Below, in pieces: positions 1-10,022 of a DNA stretch of 64,000 nt. The DNA comes from Histomonas meleagridis (lineage: Eukaryota; Parabasalia; Tritrichomonadida; Dientamoebidae), in contig WSYJ01000186.1 of NCBI GenBank assembly GCA_020186115.1, positions 930,001 to 994,000 of the forward strand. Reading direction: 5' to 3'. The position numbers were made by a program, and so were the translations under genes. Numbering within the stretch: position 1 is the stretch's first letter; each line of letters begins with the position of its first letter. The notes beneath the pieces were generated by a model that worked only from the letters and a program-made list of their open reading frames with translations, was not told the DNA's origin and searched no databases.

Positions 1-204
1 CAATGTTTTCTAAGACATCATTTGTTTTTTTTATAATTTGTGTTTAATTATTTCTCATTAAAAACATTATTTATTTCATTTTGTAAATGCTTTCACTTAT
101 AACAAATAATTAAGCGATCTCCACAAAATATTTTTTATATGTATTAGACTTAAAACATTATGCCTAAAGTTGAAAAATAATAATTGTTTATTGATAATAT
201 TTTT

Positions 205-546
205 TCAATATCGAAATAATAATCGAAATATGATACTCAGTGTTAAAAATAGAATAAATCGTGATTTACTCAACTCTTTAATCCAAGTAACATCGAAGTG
301 GGCATTTACCGCGTTCTTTATCGCAAGTTTGACATTCATTTGAATAGGTAGACATTGTTCCATCACTATTTTGTTGGTTATCGTACACCAAAGCCCAGCA
401 TCTTCAAAATTATGTTCTAAATCGTGATTTTCTTCTTCATCTTCGGGAGCTAATTTGGTGCCATCTTTCAATAGTTGGCGCTTGCGTGCTTGTTCAATCG
501 GAGGTAAAAGATAGCAATAGTTATAAACGAATAAAACGAACAGCAT
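205..546 (-). CDS. Small hypothetical protein with two hydrophobic ends
   Basis: Open frame of 113 codons from an ATG at 546. The protein starts with a hydrophobic stretch (residues 1-15), has an acidic middle (EDEEE near residue 36) and ends in a second hydrophobic segment (about residues 95-111). This could be a small tail-anchored or double-spanning membrane protein. Base composition between 290 and 540 is less AT-rich than the flanks, which favours real coding. No clear initiator motif precedes the ATG. I do not recognise a family; it could also be a chance open frame. Confidence 0.35.
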   Translation of the reverse strand: MLFVLFVYNYCYLLPPIEQARKRQLLKDGTKLAPEDEEENHDLEHNFEDAGLWCTITNKIVMEQCLPIQMNVKLAIKNAVNAHFDVTWIKELSKSRFILFLTLSIIFRLLFRY

Positions 547-1316
547 ACAAGCGGTGTCAATTTGACATTAAACTCCATCGAAATTTTTCTGTCGGAATTC
601 AATTGAAACAGATCGTATTTTTATGACGACGATTTTCCTTTTGTGTTAAGATTGATCGTTTTGAATTGAGATCGGTTTCAATGAACCACCGCGATTTCTA
701 AGATTTATAAAAAATTTGGAAAACAGCAAATTTTCATTTTTTTTGCTTGTCAAACGGAATCACGAGGTTACCGTTTTGTAAATTTTTATAAATTCATCAT
801 TTTTTACGAGCCTTTCACATATATGTATGATACTTTTCATATAGTTTCAAATTAATTTTACCTTGGGAAATCATTTGAACTTTCCAAAAGTTTATATTTT
901 TGATGTTATTTCGACATATAAATGAAAATTTGAAAAAAATGAGGAAAAGAACGAAGCACTCCACAATATATCGAATATATTAACATAATTTTTATATCAT
1001 GTTATTTGATATTAATAGAGAAAACGAGAGACAAAATGTTCGTCCCAACCTTTTTTGATAATAATCATCATATTTTAAAACAAGGTTTTTATAATTACAT
1101 TGTAAATTTTATGAATAGCTCAGATTTTTGCTAGTTTTTTTGAAATTTTTCCTACATCTTTTAGAAAATTTAAAAATAAATTTTTCTCCTCGATAAAAAA
1201 TTCAATAACCCCCACAAATTTTACAATGGAGTCAACCCTTAAATCAGTTTTAACGGTTTCGAGACATTTTTTGTAAATAACAGAAAATCTTTTAAAAAAA
1301 TTTCGGAAGTTGGTTT
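547..1316. other. Intergenic AT-rich stretch, no gene seen
   Basis: About 770 bases between the hypothetical gene and the 3' end of the oxidoreductase gene. Only short open frames occur, including one on the minus strand (1120-1386) that overlaps the oxidoreductase 3' end in another frame and looks like a shadow. No RNA gene or repeat was recognised. Confidence 0.5.
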
Positions 1317-2471
1317 TTACTTGCGAGGTAAGTGGCAATAGATGCCCTTCTCCACATTGAAAAGACATGACCCACAGCTTATGCATTCCGATTTGTCAAT
1401 CTTGTTATCCCTAAAATCATTTACAAGATTAGGATTGCATATAAATGGTCTTGCCATTGATACTACATCAACGCCTTCTCTTTCAACCAAGTGTTCCATA
1501 TCGCTAAATACTCTATTTCCACCAACAAGTGCAAAATGTACTTCAGGATGATCCTTTCTTAAAACTTTATAACCTTCAAAGTTATATATTTCATGGAATG
1601 ATACTCCTGAGTATGCTGCCATTATTTGTTGTTTGATCATTTCTCGATCAGATTTCTTGACACCACGAACAGCTATATCTTCATTGTAGTTTGAACGCAT
1701 GATATATTTGGCTTCCATTCCACATGAAATTTCAAAGAAATCAAGCTTTGATTTGAGTGCACCTACATATTGAGATGCAAGATGTGGAGTAATACCGCCG
1801 GGAACGCAGTCATTGACATTAAACTTGATCGAAAATGAGAAAGATTCTGGAACACGTGCACGAGTTGTTGATATAATTTCTTCAAGAATTCTGAGACGAT
1901 TTTCTCCCCATTTGTCCTTACGGTGGTTGGTTGCCGGTGACATGAAGGATGAAAGAAGATAGCCATGAGCACAATGGAATTGAACTCCATCGGCACCTGC
2001 AAGATATGAGAGTTTGGCTGAATTGGCAAAGTTCTCTATGAGTTCTTCGATCTCAGCGTTAGTTAGTTCGTGCTGTTCTTTGGTGAAGGCTGTTGGGACA
2101 AATGGTGGATTATTACCATTCAATGATCGATCAGTGCAAGCTGCACCACCATGAATGACCTGGAAGACAACCTTGGACCCATTTTTATGCATCTTTTCAA
2201 CAACAGGTTTCCAGTCTTCAGAATGTTTGGTAGTATACATGCCAGATTGATGAATTAAACCAAAACCACTCTTTGTGCAACAAACAGCACCGGGGACAAT
2301 AAGGCCAACACCACCTTTGGATAAGTTTTCCATCAGATCAAAGAGCTTTTTGGATCCATTTCCATCGGAATCAGCAAGAGCTTCCCAAGTTGCAGAGCGC
2401 ATAAAGCGATTTGCAATGGTGAATTTTCCCAGGCGCTTTGGAGTAAAGAGGATTGAGCCTTGGTTCGACAT
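1317..2471 (-). CDS. NADH:flavin oxidoreductase, Old Yellow Enzyme family
   Basis: About 384 residues forming an FMN-binding TIM barrel of the OYE / 2,4-dienoyl-CoA reductase family. Seen: N-terminal LFTPKRLGKFTIANRFMRS, the QVIHGGAA strand, the diagnostic HCAHGYLLSSFMSPATNHR segment followed by a GENRLR-like motif, and a late FALVGGNR / VSMARPFICNP phosphate-binding region. The C-terminus has C-I-S-C-G-S-C, reminiscent of the iron-sulphur motif of the longer bacterial reductases, but the second domain is absent. I place the start at the ATG at 2471 because gene-strand TCATTTTCACAT directly precedes it and matches the trichomonad initiator. An in-frame ATG at 2486 lies just upstream; further upstream only GTG extends the frame. 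The substrate is unknown; related protist enzymes reduce enones or flavin. Confidence 0.9.
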   Translation of the reverse strand: MSNQGSILFTPKRLGKFTIANRFMRSATWEALADSDGNGSKKLFDLMENLSKGGVGLIVPGAVCCTKSGFGLIHQSGMYTTKHSEDWKPVVEKMHKNGSKVVFQVIHGGAACTDRSLNGNNPPFVPTAFTKEQHELTNAEIEELIENFANSAKLSYLAGADGVQFHCAHGYLLSSFMSPATNHRKDKWGENRLRILEEIISTTRARVPESFSFSIKFNVNDCVPGGITPHLASQYVGALKSKLDFFEISCGMEAKYIMRSNYNEDIAVRGVKKSDREMIKQQIMAAYSGVSFHEIYNFEGYKVLRKDHPEVHFALVGGNRVFSDMEHLVEREGVDVVSMARPFICNPNLVNDFRDNKIDKSECISCGSCLFNVEKGIYCHLPRK

Positions 2472-2483
2472 ATGTGAAAATGA
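2469..2483 (-). promoter_or_regulatory. Trichomonad initiator (Inr) of the oxidoreductase gene
   Basis: The gene-strand sequence TCATTTTCACATATG fits the Inr consensus TCA-Py-T-(T/A), with the start codon immediately after it. Position and sequence follow the known trichomonad pattern of Inr within about 20 bases of the ATG. It decides between two candidate start codons. Confidence 0.55.
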
Positions 2484-2519
2484 CATCGCAAATACCGTAC
2501 ACTTCACCTAATAACTTTT

Positions 2520-3822
2520 TGAAATGCAATTGACTGAATTTAAAATCTGGACTTTTTACAAATAAATTCTGCGGAAATTGATCCTCATTGTTTCTGTGAT
2601 AAACGGTTATTGTATCGTTCTTGCTTTTTGACTGAATTATGATCGATCATTTTTAACGGACTTGTTGGAAATGACGATGGGTTTTTTTCTGTGGAAAACA
2701 GTTTTTTACCATTGAATTTGCTTATCGATAAGCAACGAAATATTCCTCTAAAATTGTTTTCTGGATTTAGCAATCTGTATATAATTTTTAATTTAAAAAC
2801 TACAGCCATATTTCAACAGCAAAATAGATGAATGCTTCAGCACATTTTGTTATGTTTAATGCTTTATCAGGTCAAACAATAACTACAATCATTACTCAAC
2901 TTATTTTTATTCTGAACCTTTCCTTATTTTTCATTTTTACTTTAATCACCATAAACAAATTTGTTTTGTATACTCATACCATAATTTAATATAGACTCAC
3001 GAACATAACATAAATTTAATGGCTTTTTTATCTAATTCGTACAATTTTGAAATCATGTCGATCAACAAATTATTTCTTTCGTATCAAATTTTTTATAGTT
3101 AATGAACTTCAATAAATTTTAAAATTTTAGTCAATCGCCACTTAAATTTCGAAATCTGATATGCCAAAGATTTCACTCAAAAACTCTTTGAATTTGAACA
3201 TGAAACTTGACAAGAAGAAAGTGAAAATATTATACATCCAAGTAATTGTGCATATACACCAATTTTCCATATTTTCAATCAATGTTAATATTTTTTTGGA
3301 AAGGATTTTTATAGGGATGAAATGAATATTATTTTAAAATAAAAATAAAACATGAACCAATTATTATATAAAGTAAACTAGAATTTTTTTTGTATTTCGT
3401 TTTATGCATTTAAATGCATAAAAATTTGTTAAAAAAATAAAAGATTTCGTGCAAATGTAATTTTGGAATAAATTTGTTGTTTTCGATGAGTCAAATTCAC
3501 CTGTGGTGTGGTAAATCAATTTTTAATTAAATTCATGGAAAAAATTTGTAGTGCAATGTTATAAAAAAAACGAAGTTTGATTGTATTTTTATTAAACATT
3601 ATTTACAAGTTTAAATATTAATTATTAATATGAAATGAATTATCTTAAGATTATCATTTGAGTTGAACGCCTCAATTCTCATTATCAACAAATAATCGTA
3701 AATAATTTCATAAAATAGTGAGAAAATATAAATATCTTCATTCATTTATGAATGAATTCTTCATCTGATATTTGGATAAATTAACGGATAATGACGGTTA
3801 TATTAAAAAGTGGCAAATATAA
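2520..3822. other. Long intergenic region, no gene supported
   Basis: About 1.3 kb of very AT-rich sequence between the divergent oxidoreductase and PROPPIN genes. A minus-strand open frame of 74 codons (2585-2809) is present, but its composition is like the surroundings and no family is recognised. The last 40 bases hold the M3-like promoter motif of the next gene. Confidence 0.5.
3794..3800 (+). promoter_or_regulatory. M3-like (Myb-type) core promoter motif, ACGGTTA
   Basis: ACGGTTA lies 22 bases before the ATG of the PROPPIN gene. It matches the Myb-recognition-like M3 element described for Trichomonas core promoters. A second near match (AACGGATA) lies 12 bases further upstream. Confidence 0.5.
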
Positions 3823-4791
3823 ATGAATCTTGGAAGCGATATTCGAAACGTAGTTTTTGAAAATGATGCAAACATAATAGCGTGTGCAACTTCATACGGA
3901 TTTTCGCTTTTTGATGCTGGAACATCTCAAAATATTTCAACATGTCGAATTAAGTCAATGTCAAATGGAACACGTCTAATTTCTGTTCTTGGAAACTCTA
4001 ACATTGTTGCTATTACCGCAAGCACAGATCCCTCTCAAAATGTATACATATGGGACATTGCAAATAATACTGCACTCTCCACAATTACTTATAATGATTC
4101 TATCTGGGGCATACGCCTTAGACCCGACATTCTTGTTGCTGCAACTTCAAAGAGCATTTTTGTTAATTCTCTTTCTGATTCATCAATAATCACAACATTC
4201 AATACTGCATTTAACAAAGATGGTATATTTGACATCCCAGCCACAATTTCCTCTTCTCTCATTGCTTATCCATCACCTGATATTGGTGTTGTTACAATAT
4301 GTGATTATTTAGATCCATCATTTACTCCCCTAAATGTACATGCATTCAAGACACCAGTTTCATTCATAAAGTTTAGTGACAATGGAAGGCTTTTAGCTGT
4401 TGCTGGTGATGATGGTAAAAATATCATTGTATATAGTGTCCCATCAATGAAAAAGATTGCATTCCTCAAAAGGACCACTGCGAGCTCCCGTATTCTATCC
4501 ATGTCTTTTGAACCACATGGCACACAATTGGCCGTCTCATCTGCAAATGGAATGACGCACGTCTTCTTTATTGCATGGGCTGACTCGAGCGCTGAACAAG
4601 ATCCAAAAGCGGCAAGAAATACCATGCGTATTAAAGACGCTGAAAATCATATTTCATGGTTATATTTTTCTGCGAAAACATTGAAACTGTGCGGAATCAC
4701 ATCAAATGGCCAACACTTCCGTATTGTGTTTGATGATCAAATGAAACAAGCAACACTTGACATGTCTCAAACCCCGCTAAACATAAAATAA
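3823..4791 (+). CDS. PROPPIN beta-propeller (Atg18/WIPI-like), autophagy
   Basis: A 322-residue WD-repeat protein whose order of motifs follows the PROPPIN family: an early GFSLFDA blade, a VYIWDI blade, a stretch like the family's vavrLrpd/vvat strand, then LIAYPSPDIGVV, a central phosphoinositide-site region and SNDGR-type repeats ending in GMTHVF. PROPPINs bind PI3P and PI(3,5)P2 on autophagosomal and endosomal membranes through an F/L-RRG motif in blade 5. Here that site reads FLKRT (about residue 216), so both the second Arg and the Gly are changed. Either lipid binding is weakened or it uses other residues. The length is close to the short WIPI3/4 type. It stands alone, with its own promoter motif upstream. 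Confidence 0.75.
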   Translation: MNLGSDIRNVVFENDANIIACATSYGFSLFDAGTSQNISTCRIKSMSNGTRLISVLGNSNIVAITASTDPSQNVYIWDIANNTALSTITYNDSIWGIRLRPDILVAATSKSIFVNSLSDSSIITTFNTAFNKDGIFDIPATISSSLIAYPSPDIGVVTICDYLDPSFTPLNVHAFKTPVSFIKFSDNGRLLAVAGDDGKNIIVYSVPSMKKIAFLKRTTASSRILSMSFEPHGTQLAVSSANGMTHVFFIAWADSSAEQDPKAARNTMRIKDAENHISWLYFSAKTLKLCGITSNGQHFRIVFDDQMKQATLDMSQTPLNIK

Positions 4792-5353
4792 AATCAACTA
4801 TTTTACGTATTCGTTGTTAGATTTTTTTCTTTAATATATTTGACATTTGATGATTATTGATATGAAGATACTTAAAGTTGAGATGATTAACAGATATAAA
4901 TTTATTAATTTAATAAATTAATTAGGAAAATGTTATTTCCATGTCTATGATTTAATTGATTTAAAATTATTATTTCTAAGTCAGTTCTATTTTATAGTCA
5001 ACTTGGCCAAATTAGTGGAGTTAAAATATAAACTACTCAAAAACTGTACAGTTACTTCTATGGCACAAAATTCTGAGCAAAATGGTGAAGTATTGAAAAA
5101 TAATTTTCAAAAAAAAACAAAAATTTTGGATTATCCTATGGGAATATTTATAATTTAAGCATGACACTAAGCGAAATTATTTTTTGTTTTATAAAATTAT
5201 TAATAAAAAATCAAAAATATAAAAGAGTTGATGAGTTACAGATAAATCAAAAATTTAAAATCGTGATAATAATTGAATAGTGTGCGCACAAAAGTTTTCC
5301 TTGATCAAATAACTCAAAAATTGAATGCGCATTAGAATTTCCGTTACGGTTGT
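4792..5353. other. Intergenic stretch, no gene seen
   Basis: About 560 AT-rich bases between two plus-strand genes. No open frame of interest, no RNA gene and no repeat was recognised. The 3' end holds the promoter of the M15 peptidase gene. Confidence 0.5.
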
Positions 5354-5361
5354 TCATTTTC
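5346..5361 (+). promoter_or_regulatory. M3-like motif plus Inr before the M15 peptidase
   Basis: ACGGTTG (5346-5352) is followed at once by TCATTTTC (5354-5361) and then the ATG. This is a compact textbook trichomonad core promoter: Myb-like element plus initiator abutting the start codon. It places the true start at 5362 rather than at an upstream in-frame TTG. Confidence 0.65.
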
Positions 5362-5769
5362 ATGTTCTTCCTTTTCACAACAGTTGCCCTTTCTGCAACA
5401 TACTCTCTTGCCAAGGATGGTAACAAGTACTTAAGCAGCCACTTCAAAGTTCGTGAATTCCGTTGCAAGGATGGTTCCGATAAGATCATCATTTCATCTG
5501 ACCTCGTTAATCTCCTCGAAAAGATCCGTAACCACTTCGGCAAGGCTGTCACAATCAACTCTGCTTACCGTACAGCTTCATACAACAAGAAGGTTGGTGG
5601 TGCTACAAACTCACAACACGTCAAAGGAACTGCTGCTGATATTGTTGTTTCTGGTGTTTCCCCATCCACTGTTTACAACTATGCTAACTCAATCAATCCA
5701 AATGGTGGTGTTGGTAAATACAACTCATTCACCCACGTTGATACTCGTGGATACCGTGCACGTTGGTAA
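5362..5769 (+). CDS. Secreted M15-type zinc peptidase (D-Ala-D-Ala carboxypeptidase-like)
   Basis: 135 residues. Residues 1-12 (MFFLFTTVALSA) form a hydrophobic signal peptide. The rest is a compact Peptidase_M15 fold: HFKVREFRCKDG near residue 26, SAYRTASYN, then SQHVKGTAADI, which provides the first His and the Asp zinc ligands, and FTHVDTRG, which provides the second His. These enzymes cut D-Ala-containing peptide stems of bacterial peptidoglycan. The family is bacterial and phage-like, so acquisition by lateral transfer is likely, as is known for NlpC/P60 peptidases of Trichomonas. Role inferred: digesting or competing with bacteria. The codons are unusually rich in C-ending forms, as in a highly expressed gene. 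Confidence 0.85.
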   Translation: MFFLFTTVALSATYSLAKDGNKYLSSHFKVREFRCKDGSDKIIISSDLVNLLEKIRNHFGKAVTINSAYRTASYNKKVGGATNSQHVKGTAADIVVSGVSPSTVYNYANSINPNGGVGKYNSFTHVDTRGYRARW

Positions 5770-5975
5770 ACTCTTCGGTGCTTAAGCTTATTTTTGTTTT
5801 AACTTGACCTTTTATGATGTGATAATCAAATCTTGATATTGATAATTAATTTAAAATGTGATTATATATTTAAGTGAATTGTACTTTCTAAAATTAGATT
5901 CCTCGAATTTCATCTGTATTTGTGTAACATTTTATTTCGCATTTCTTATTTGACAAGGTTTGTTTGAACACTGCA

Positions 5976-7895
5976 ATGGAGGGTTTCGAAGAGGTTGACA
6001 TTTCAATTTTTTCTCGATGCACTGAGCAACTTCATTATGATGAGTTTATCTTTAATGATAATTTTAGTTCTAAAAATGCAATGATGTCTCTCGAAGTTTC
6101 AGGTAAAAGACTTGATTCTCACTTTATTGCAAATGGACATCATTCTGTCAAGGATTCTATCGAATCTGGAACTAAGGCACCAACAGATAACCTTACAAAT
6201 GAAGAAATCTTAGGCATTTGTGGTAAATTTATTGATCTTCAAGCATCCAGAATTGATGGTAATGATGCATATACCAACATATTAACATCACTCTACATAC
6301 AAAAAGATTGTGAAATCACAAATCCTATTCTTAAATTCATGTTCAAATGTTTTTCAACTGCTTGTTATCAAATTGAAGATTTTGTCCACAAGCTTCTTTT
6401 TAGCACAACATTCTGGCGTCACAATGTCAAATACACAACATCCCTTGTCAAGTATGATATAAATGAGTTATCCACCGAATTAGAAAAAATTGAAATGCCA
6501 GAAGTTCTTAAATCCTTAGCGCGATTTGAAATCAGTCTTTCCAATTTCCTAAATGATCCATATTCCGAGACACTTATTGAAGATTTTGACATTCCCATCG
6601 AAACCAACGAATTAGGCATTGATAAATTCCTTCACTATCGCGATTCGCCTCCATCCAATGCGCCAGCCAAGCCTCATATTCCCAATCATGAAGATGCCAT
6701 TCAAATGCTTAAACGTTTTTCTTCCGAAACTCAAGAAGCCCAAAAGCTTTTCAAGCATGAATTTGATATTTCCACTCTTATATCCACACTCTCCAACTGG
6801 AATGAATCCAATACTCATTTAGGCTTAACACGGTATATTGTTTACTGGATCTTATTTGAGAAGCCCGAACCAACCGAATACTTCCATAGCATCAAACCAG
6901 AACTATATATCCGCAAAGAATTACGTCGATATTACATCAACGAGAAATTCTTTAAACATTCGACATTCACTGACTTTGTTAATTATTTCAATGTTGTCAT
7001 TGCCACTATTGTACAACGGTTAATTGGTCCCATTTCGTCAGCGCATTTATACTTTTCAGATACTGGTGCTTCTAGTTGGAGCATTGTACAATATAAAGGA
7101 TTCGAATTACAAAGCGAAGCAGTTCAACAAAAAGAATTTCCACGTTGTGTATCTAAAGAACAACAAATGGCTGCCGAAAATGTATTCCCATTATGGAGCA
7201 CTCATATTGGCTCACAGTTATTATTCCTTACGTATAAATGGGGATTTATGTCTGATGTCTATTCGTTACGTGATATCCATATCTTAACATATTGTATGCA
7301 TGTCATTACAAAGACGTCAATGTTATCAATGTCACAATTCCGAGTTGCTTCTGCTGTATATAGAACAGTTAATAATAATAAGTCTAAGACGTGGGTTCGG
7401 AATGAGAAAGATGTTAATCGAAAGATTCAAAACAAAACAAATGATGAGATATATTTGAGTGGTTTGAGTGAGTTTTATAATGGTTGTTTTAACTTCTTAA
7501 AGTTATTATCGTTTTGGAAATGTTATGAGGTGAAAAATGGCGATTTCTTTAATGAGGAATTTGTGTTTAATAATCGCGTCTTACCAATTAATAAAATGGT
7601 CCACTTCCCGAAGTTGGATTATGAAAAGTTTAAACTAGAGTTCTCGATCGAGAAGTATAAAGGATACGAAATTATATTTAAGAAAGAAATACAAATGTAT
7701 TTCAATAAGGCAAAAAGTGAGATTTTAACATACATTAAAGAAAATGGGAAATCAGAAGATGCGAGCGATCTGCTGAAAAGTATCTTAAATAATTTGATCA
7801 CATTAAGTAGAATAAATGAGAATTCAAAGGTCAAAATTTCCTATTTGCATAAAATGTATCCGTACATTCAAATAATACAAAATGAGGAAAAATAA
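5976..7895 (+). CDS. Probable NatC auxiliary subunit, Naa35/Mak10-like
   Basis: 639 residues from the ATG at 5976; the frame extends upstream only through a TTG. Residues about 17-50 (LHYDEFIFNDNFSSKNAMMS, then LEVSGKRLDSHF) resemble the conserved N-terminal block of Mak10/Naa35, where the family has an LFDAMSAIEIMDPKMDAG-type motif; here the Pro-Lys-Met core is altered. The remainder is alpha-helical with no other recognisable domain, and the length is near the family's usual 650-750. Mak10 anchors the NatC N-terminal acetyltransferase to ribosomes. The assignment rests on one motif and overall size, so it is a family-level inference. Confidence 0.5.
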   Translation: MEGFEEVDISIFSRCTEQLHYDEFIFNDNFSSKNAMMSLEVSGKRLDSHFIANGHHSVKDSIESGTKAPTDNLTNEEILGICGKFIDLQASRIDGNDAYTNILTSLYIQKDCEITNPILKFMFKCFSTACYQIEDFVHKLLFSTTFWRHNVKYTTSLVKYDINELSTELEKIEMPEVLKSLARFEISLSNFLNDPYSETLIEDFDIPIETNELGIDKFLHYRDSPPSNAPAKPHIPNHEDAIQMLKRFSSETQEAQKLFKHEFDISTLISTLSNWNESNTHLGLTRYIVYWILFEKPEPTEYFHSIKPELYIRKELRRYYINEKFFKHSTFTDFVNYFNVVIATIVQRLIGPISSAHLYFSDTGASSWSIVQYKGFELQSEAVQQKEFPRCVSKEQQMAAENVFPLWSTHIGSQLLFLTYKWGFMSDVYSLRDIHILTYCMHVITKTSMLSMSQFRVASAVYRTVNNNKSKTWVRNEKDVNRKIQNKTNDEIYLSGLSEFYNGCFNFLKLLSFWKCYEVKNGDFFNEEFVFNNRVLPINKMVHFPKLDYEKFKLEFSIEKYKGYEIIFKKEIQMYFNKAKSEILTYIKENGKSEDASDLLKSILNNLITLSRINENSKVKISYLHKMYPYIQIIQNEEK

Positions 7896-7933
7896 AATTC
7901 TTTCGATTTAAATAATAAAAACAATTTTGATAA

Positions 7934-7960
7934 TTTTTTTTTTTTTTTTTTTTTTTTTTT
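7934..7960. repeat. Poly(T) tract, 27 bases
   Basis: An uninterrupted run of 27 T follows the Mak10-like gene, about 50 bases before the pogo-like transposon. It may aid 3' end formation or simply be slippage-prone spacer. Confidence 0.8.
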
Positions 7961-8010
7961 GCAAATTTTTCTTAAAAAAATTGTTATTATGGTTAATCAA
8001 AAAAAAATTA

Positions 8011-8051
8011 CAGATTTGAATAAAAAGGTACTAACCCCTTTTGCACTTTTT
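8011..8051 (+). repeat. Left terminal inverted repeat of the pogo-like element
   Basis: 41 bases starting CAGATTTGAATAAAAAGG and ending GCACTTTTT. It is the exact reverse complement of 9696-9736, and TA lies immediately outside. Confidence 0.95.
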
Positions 8052-8265
8052 CAGAAATATACATAAAAAAAATTAAAATATCTTTTGATAGACTAAATAT
8101 AAGAAAAAATGCTTAATAAATATATAAAATATATGCAATTTAATTATTATGAATAAATTTTAAGCTTGAGAATTTAATCAGGTGAGATTTTATGAGCACT
8201 TTTTCAAATTTCAATTTTTTTCATTTCTTTCATTAAATTTCAAATATTTTTTAAATTTTTGGTGT

Positions 8266-9674
8266 TTACTCAAAGATACCTTCTGGGAAGTATTCTTTGT
8301 TAATAAAACCCCAGTTCGTGTTTAATCTTCTTTGTGATAAATTGGATTTATCAAAATTTATATTCAAGATCTCAGAAAACTCGAATGAATTCCGAACCTT
8401 TTCCTCATCAAAAATTATTCTCCTTTTATCTTCATTAAGATCAGTAGATATGCCAGCTCTTTCAAAGCTAGAACGAACGTTAATACTGGTCGTAACTTGT
8501 TCATATGTTATAAAAATTTTTTCAGTCAATGCTGCAACATCATTCAAGGTTTGTTTTGATGTGAGACCTTTTTTAACATTTTTAAGTGCACCAAATATCA
8601 CCAAATCAAGCATTTGAATAAGGTTAGATGTATGCGGAGGAAATGTTATAACAATTACTCGATTTTCGGCAAGAATTTTCAAAATTTCAGGATCCCAATG
8701 TGAAGAATGATTGTCCATGAATAAAACAGCAAACTCATCCGAAAACCCCTTAATACTTCGCTGATTATTAACATATAAAATAAATACATTTGTAATATAA
8801 TCATAAAATATATCTTTTTTCACGTATGGAGGATTTGATATTGAGATTTTCAGGTCGATTCCATTTCTTATACCTGTACGATAGATATCATAAACTCGTA
8901 GGCTAGAAGCAATTGTCATTGGAGTTATTGCATCACCTGCTGCGCTAATACAAGAAATTAATGTTTGATGCCTAATTGAACGTTTTACAGGTACCATATC
9001 AGGTGCTTGACACATATTTCTTGGTGCTATAACCGATTTTATTTTTTTATCTTTTCATTCGCTTGTACCCATTTCATCTATGTTGAAAACCAGTTCGGCT
9101 GCTTTCCCATCAACATATTCCTTTATATTTTCAATGTGCTTATCTAGAAATCTTCTATACACATTCAATCTTGTGTTCTCTTGAGGAATAGCTTTGATGA
9201 ATCCGATTTGATCTTTGTAATTCTCAAAAAATCCAGCAAGCCATTCTTTTGTAACTTCTTTGCCAAATTTTGTTTTTATGTACAGCAATAATTCTTGTTT
9301 CGTTAGGAATTCGTTTTTTCCTGCCATTTCAATTATATACTCAATTATTTGATTTTCTTCTTCATCATTAAAAATTCTGGGGAGCCCTATTTCATTTTTT
9401 GCATTTTTTGCTTTTTTCTAATATTTGCTATAACCCCATGACTTACATCGAATATTTCTTCAAGTTTTTTGTTGTTAAGCAAAATATGACACACATTTTC
9501 ACAATATTCACGGAGAAAAAGTACTTGGTCATTTCGAAATTGTGATGATTGAAATTCCGGATTTCTTAATAATGCCCTTATATCTACATCGCTTAAAATA
9601 GTTCCCTTTAGTCGTTCTTTAAATTCATCAATTGGAATTGCAGGTGTCTTGAACGCATCGCTTGATTTTATCAT
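8266..9674 (-). pseudogene. Broken pogo-like transposase (HTH + DDE)
   Basis: Three pieces in order on the minus strand. 9674-9387 is a helical N-terminal DNA-binding region with a VSHGVIANIRKK helix-turn-helix. 9327-9055 is a second DNA-binding region ending in VFNIDEMGTSE, which carries the first catalytic Asp. 9015-8266 has the core: FMDNHSSH with the second Asp, then FPPHTSNLIQMLDLVIFGAL with the third. Pieces one and two are in different frames, with a single frameshift close to 9390 in an A-rich run. Pieces two and three are in the same frame, separated by TGA where related proteins have Trp after GTSE. All three catalytic acids are present, so the decay is slight. Confidence 0.85.
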
Positions 9675-9695
9675 TTTTCAAAATAAAAAGTGACA

Positions 9696-9736
9696 AAAAA
9701 GTGCAAAAGGGGTTAGTACCTTTTTATTCAAATCTG
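9696..9736 (-). repeat. Right terminal inverted repeat of the pogo-like element
   Basis: Exact reverse complement of 8011-8051; followed by TA at 9737-9738. Confidence 0.95.
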
Positions 9737-10022
9737 TATATACTAAAGAGTACTTGGCGCTTTTCTAAAAAAGTTTACTGAAGACGGTGTCAACCGACTT
9801 TCCTTCTAATAGATTGTTAAAAAAATTGGTATTATTCATGTTGTACCAATTTGATTTCAATTAATCGCATGTGAAGACATAATGATCTTCAAGTAGGAAG
9901 TTTTTTTGAATTCAAATTAAATCGATAAACATTCCCTTAACGTACAGGTTTTTGACCGTTTAAAATCCCACCACTTCCTAATTGAAATTTGAATTGATAT
10001 ATCTGTTATTAATATTTTCAAC

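Larger units (their letters stand above)
8011..9736 (-). mobile_element. pogo/Tigger-like DNA transposon, complete ends, dead transposase
   Basis: A 1,726-bp unit bounded by perfect 41-bp inverted repeats and by a TA dinucleotide on each side (8009-8010 and 9737-9738), the target duplication typical of the Tc1/mariner/pogo superfamily. The ends start with CAG, as in pogo and Tigger. Inside, on the minus strand, is a DDE transposase split by one frameshift and one nonsense codon. Identical terminal repeats suggest recent insertion, possibly mobilised by a transposase supplied elsewhere. Confidence 0.9.

Noticed and set aside
1120-1386. Second small gene overlapping the oxidoreductase end
   Set aside because: Same strand, different frame, no family, and it lies inside the 3' coding part of a well-supported gene.
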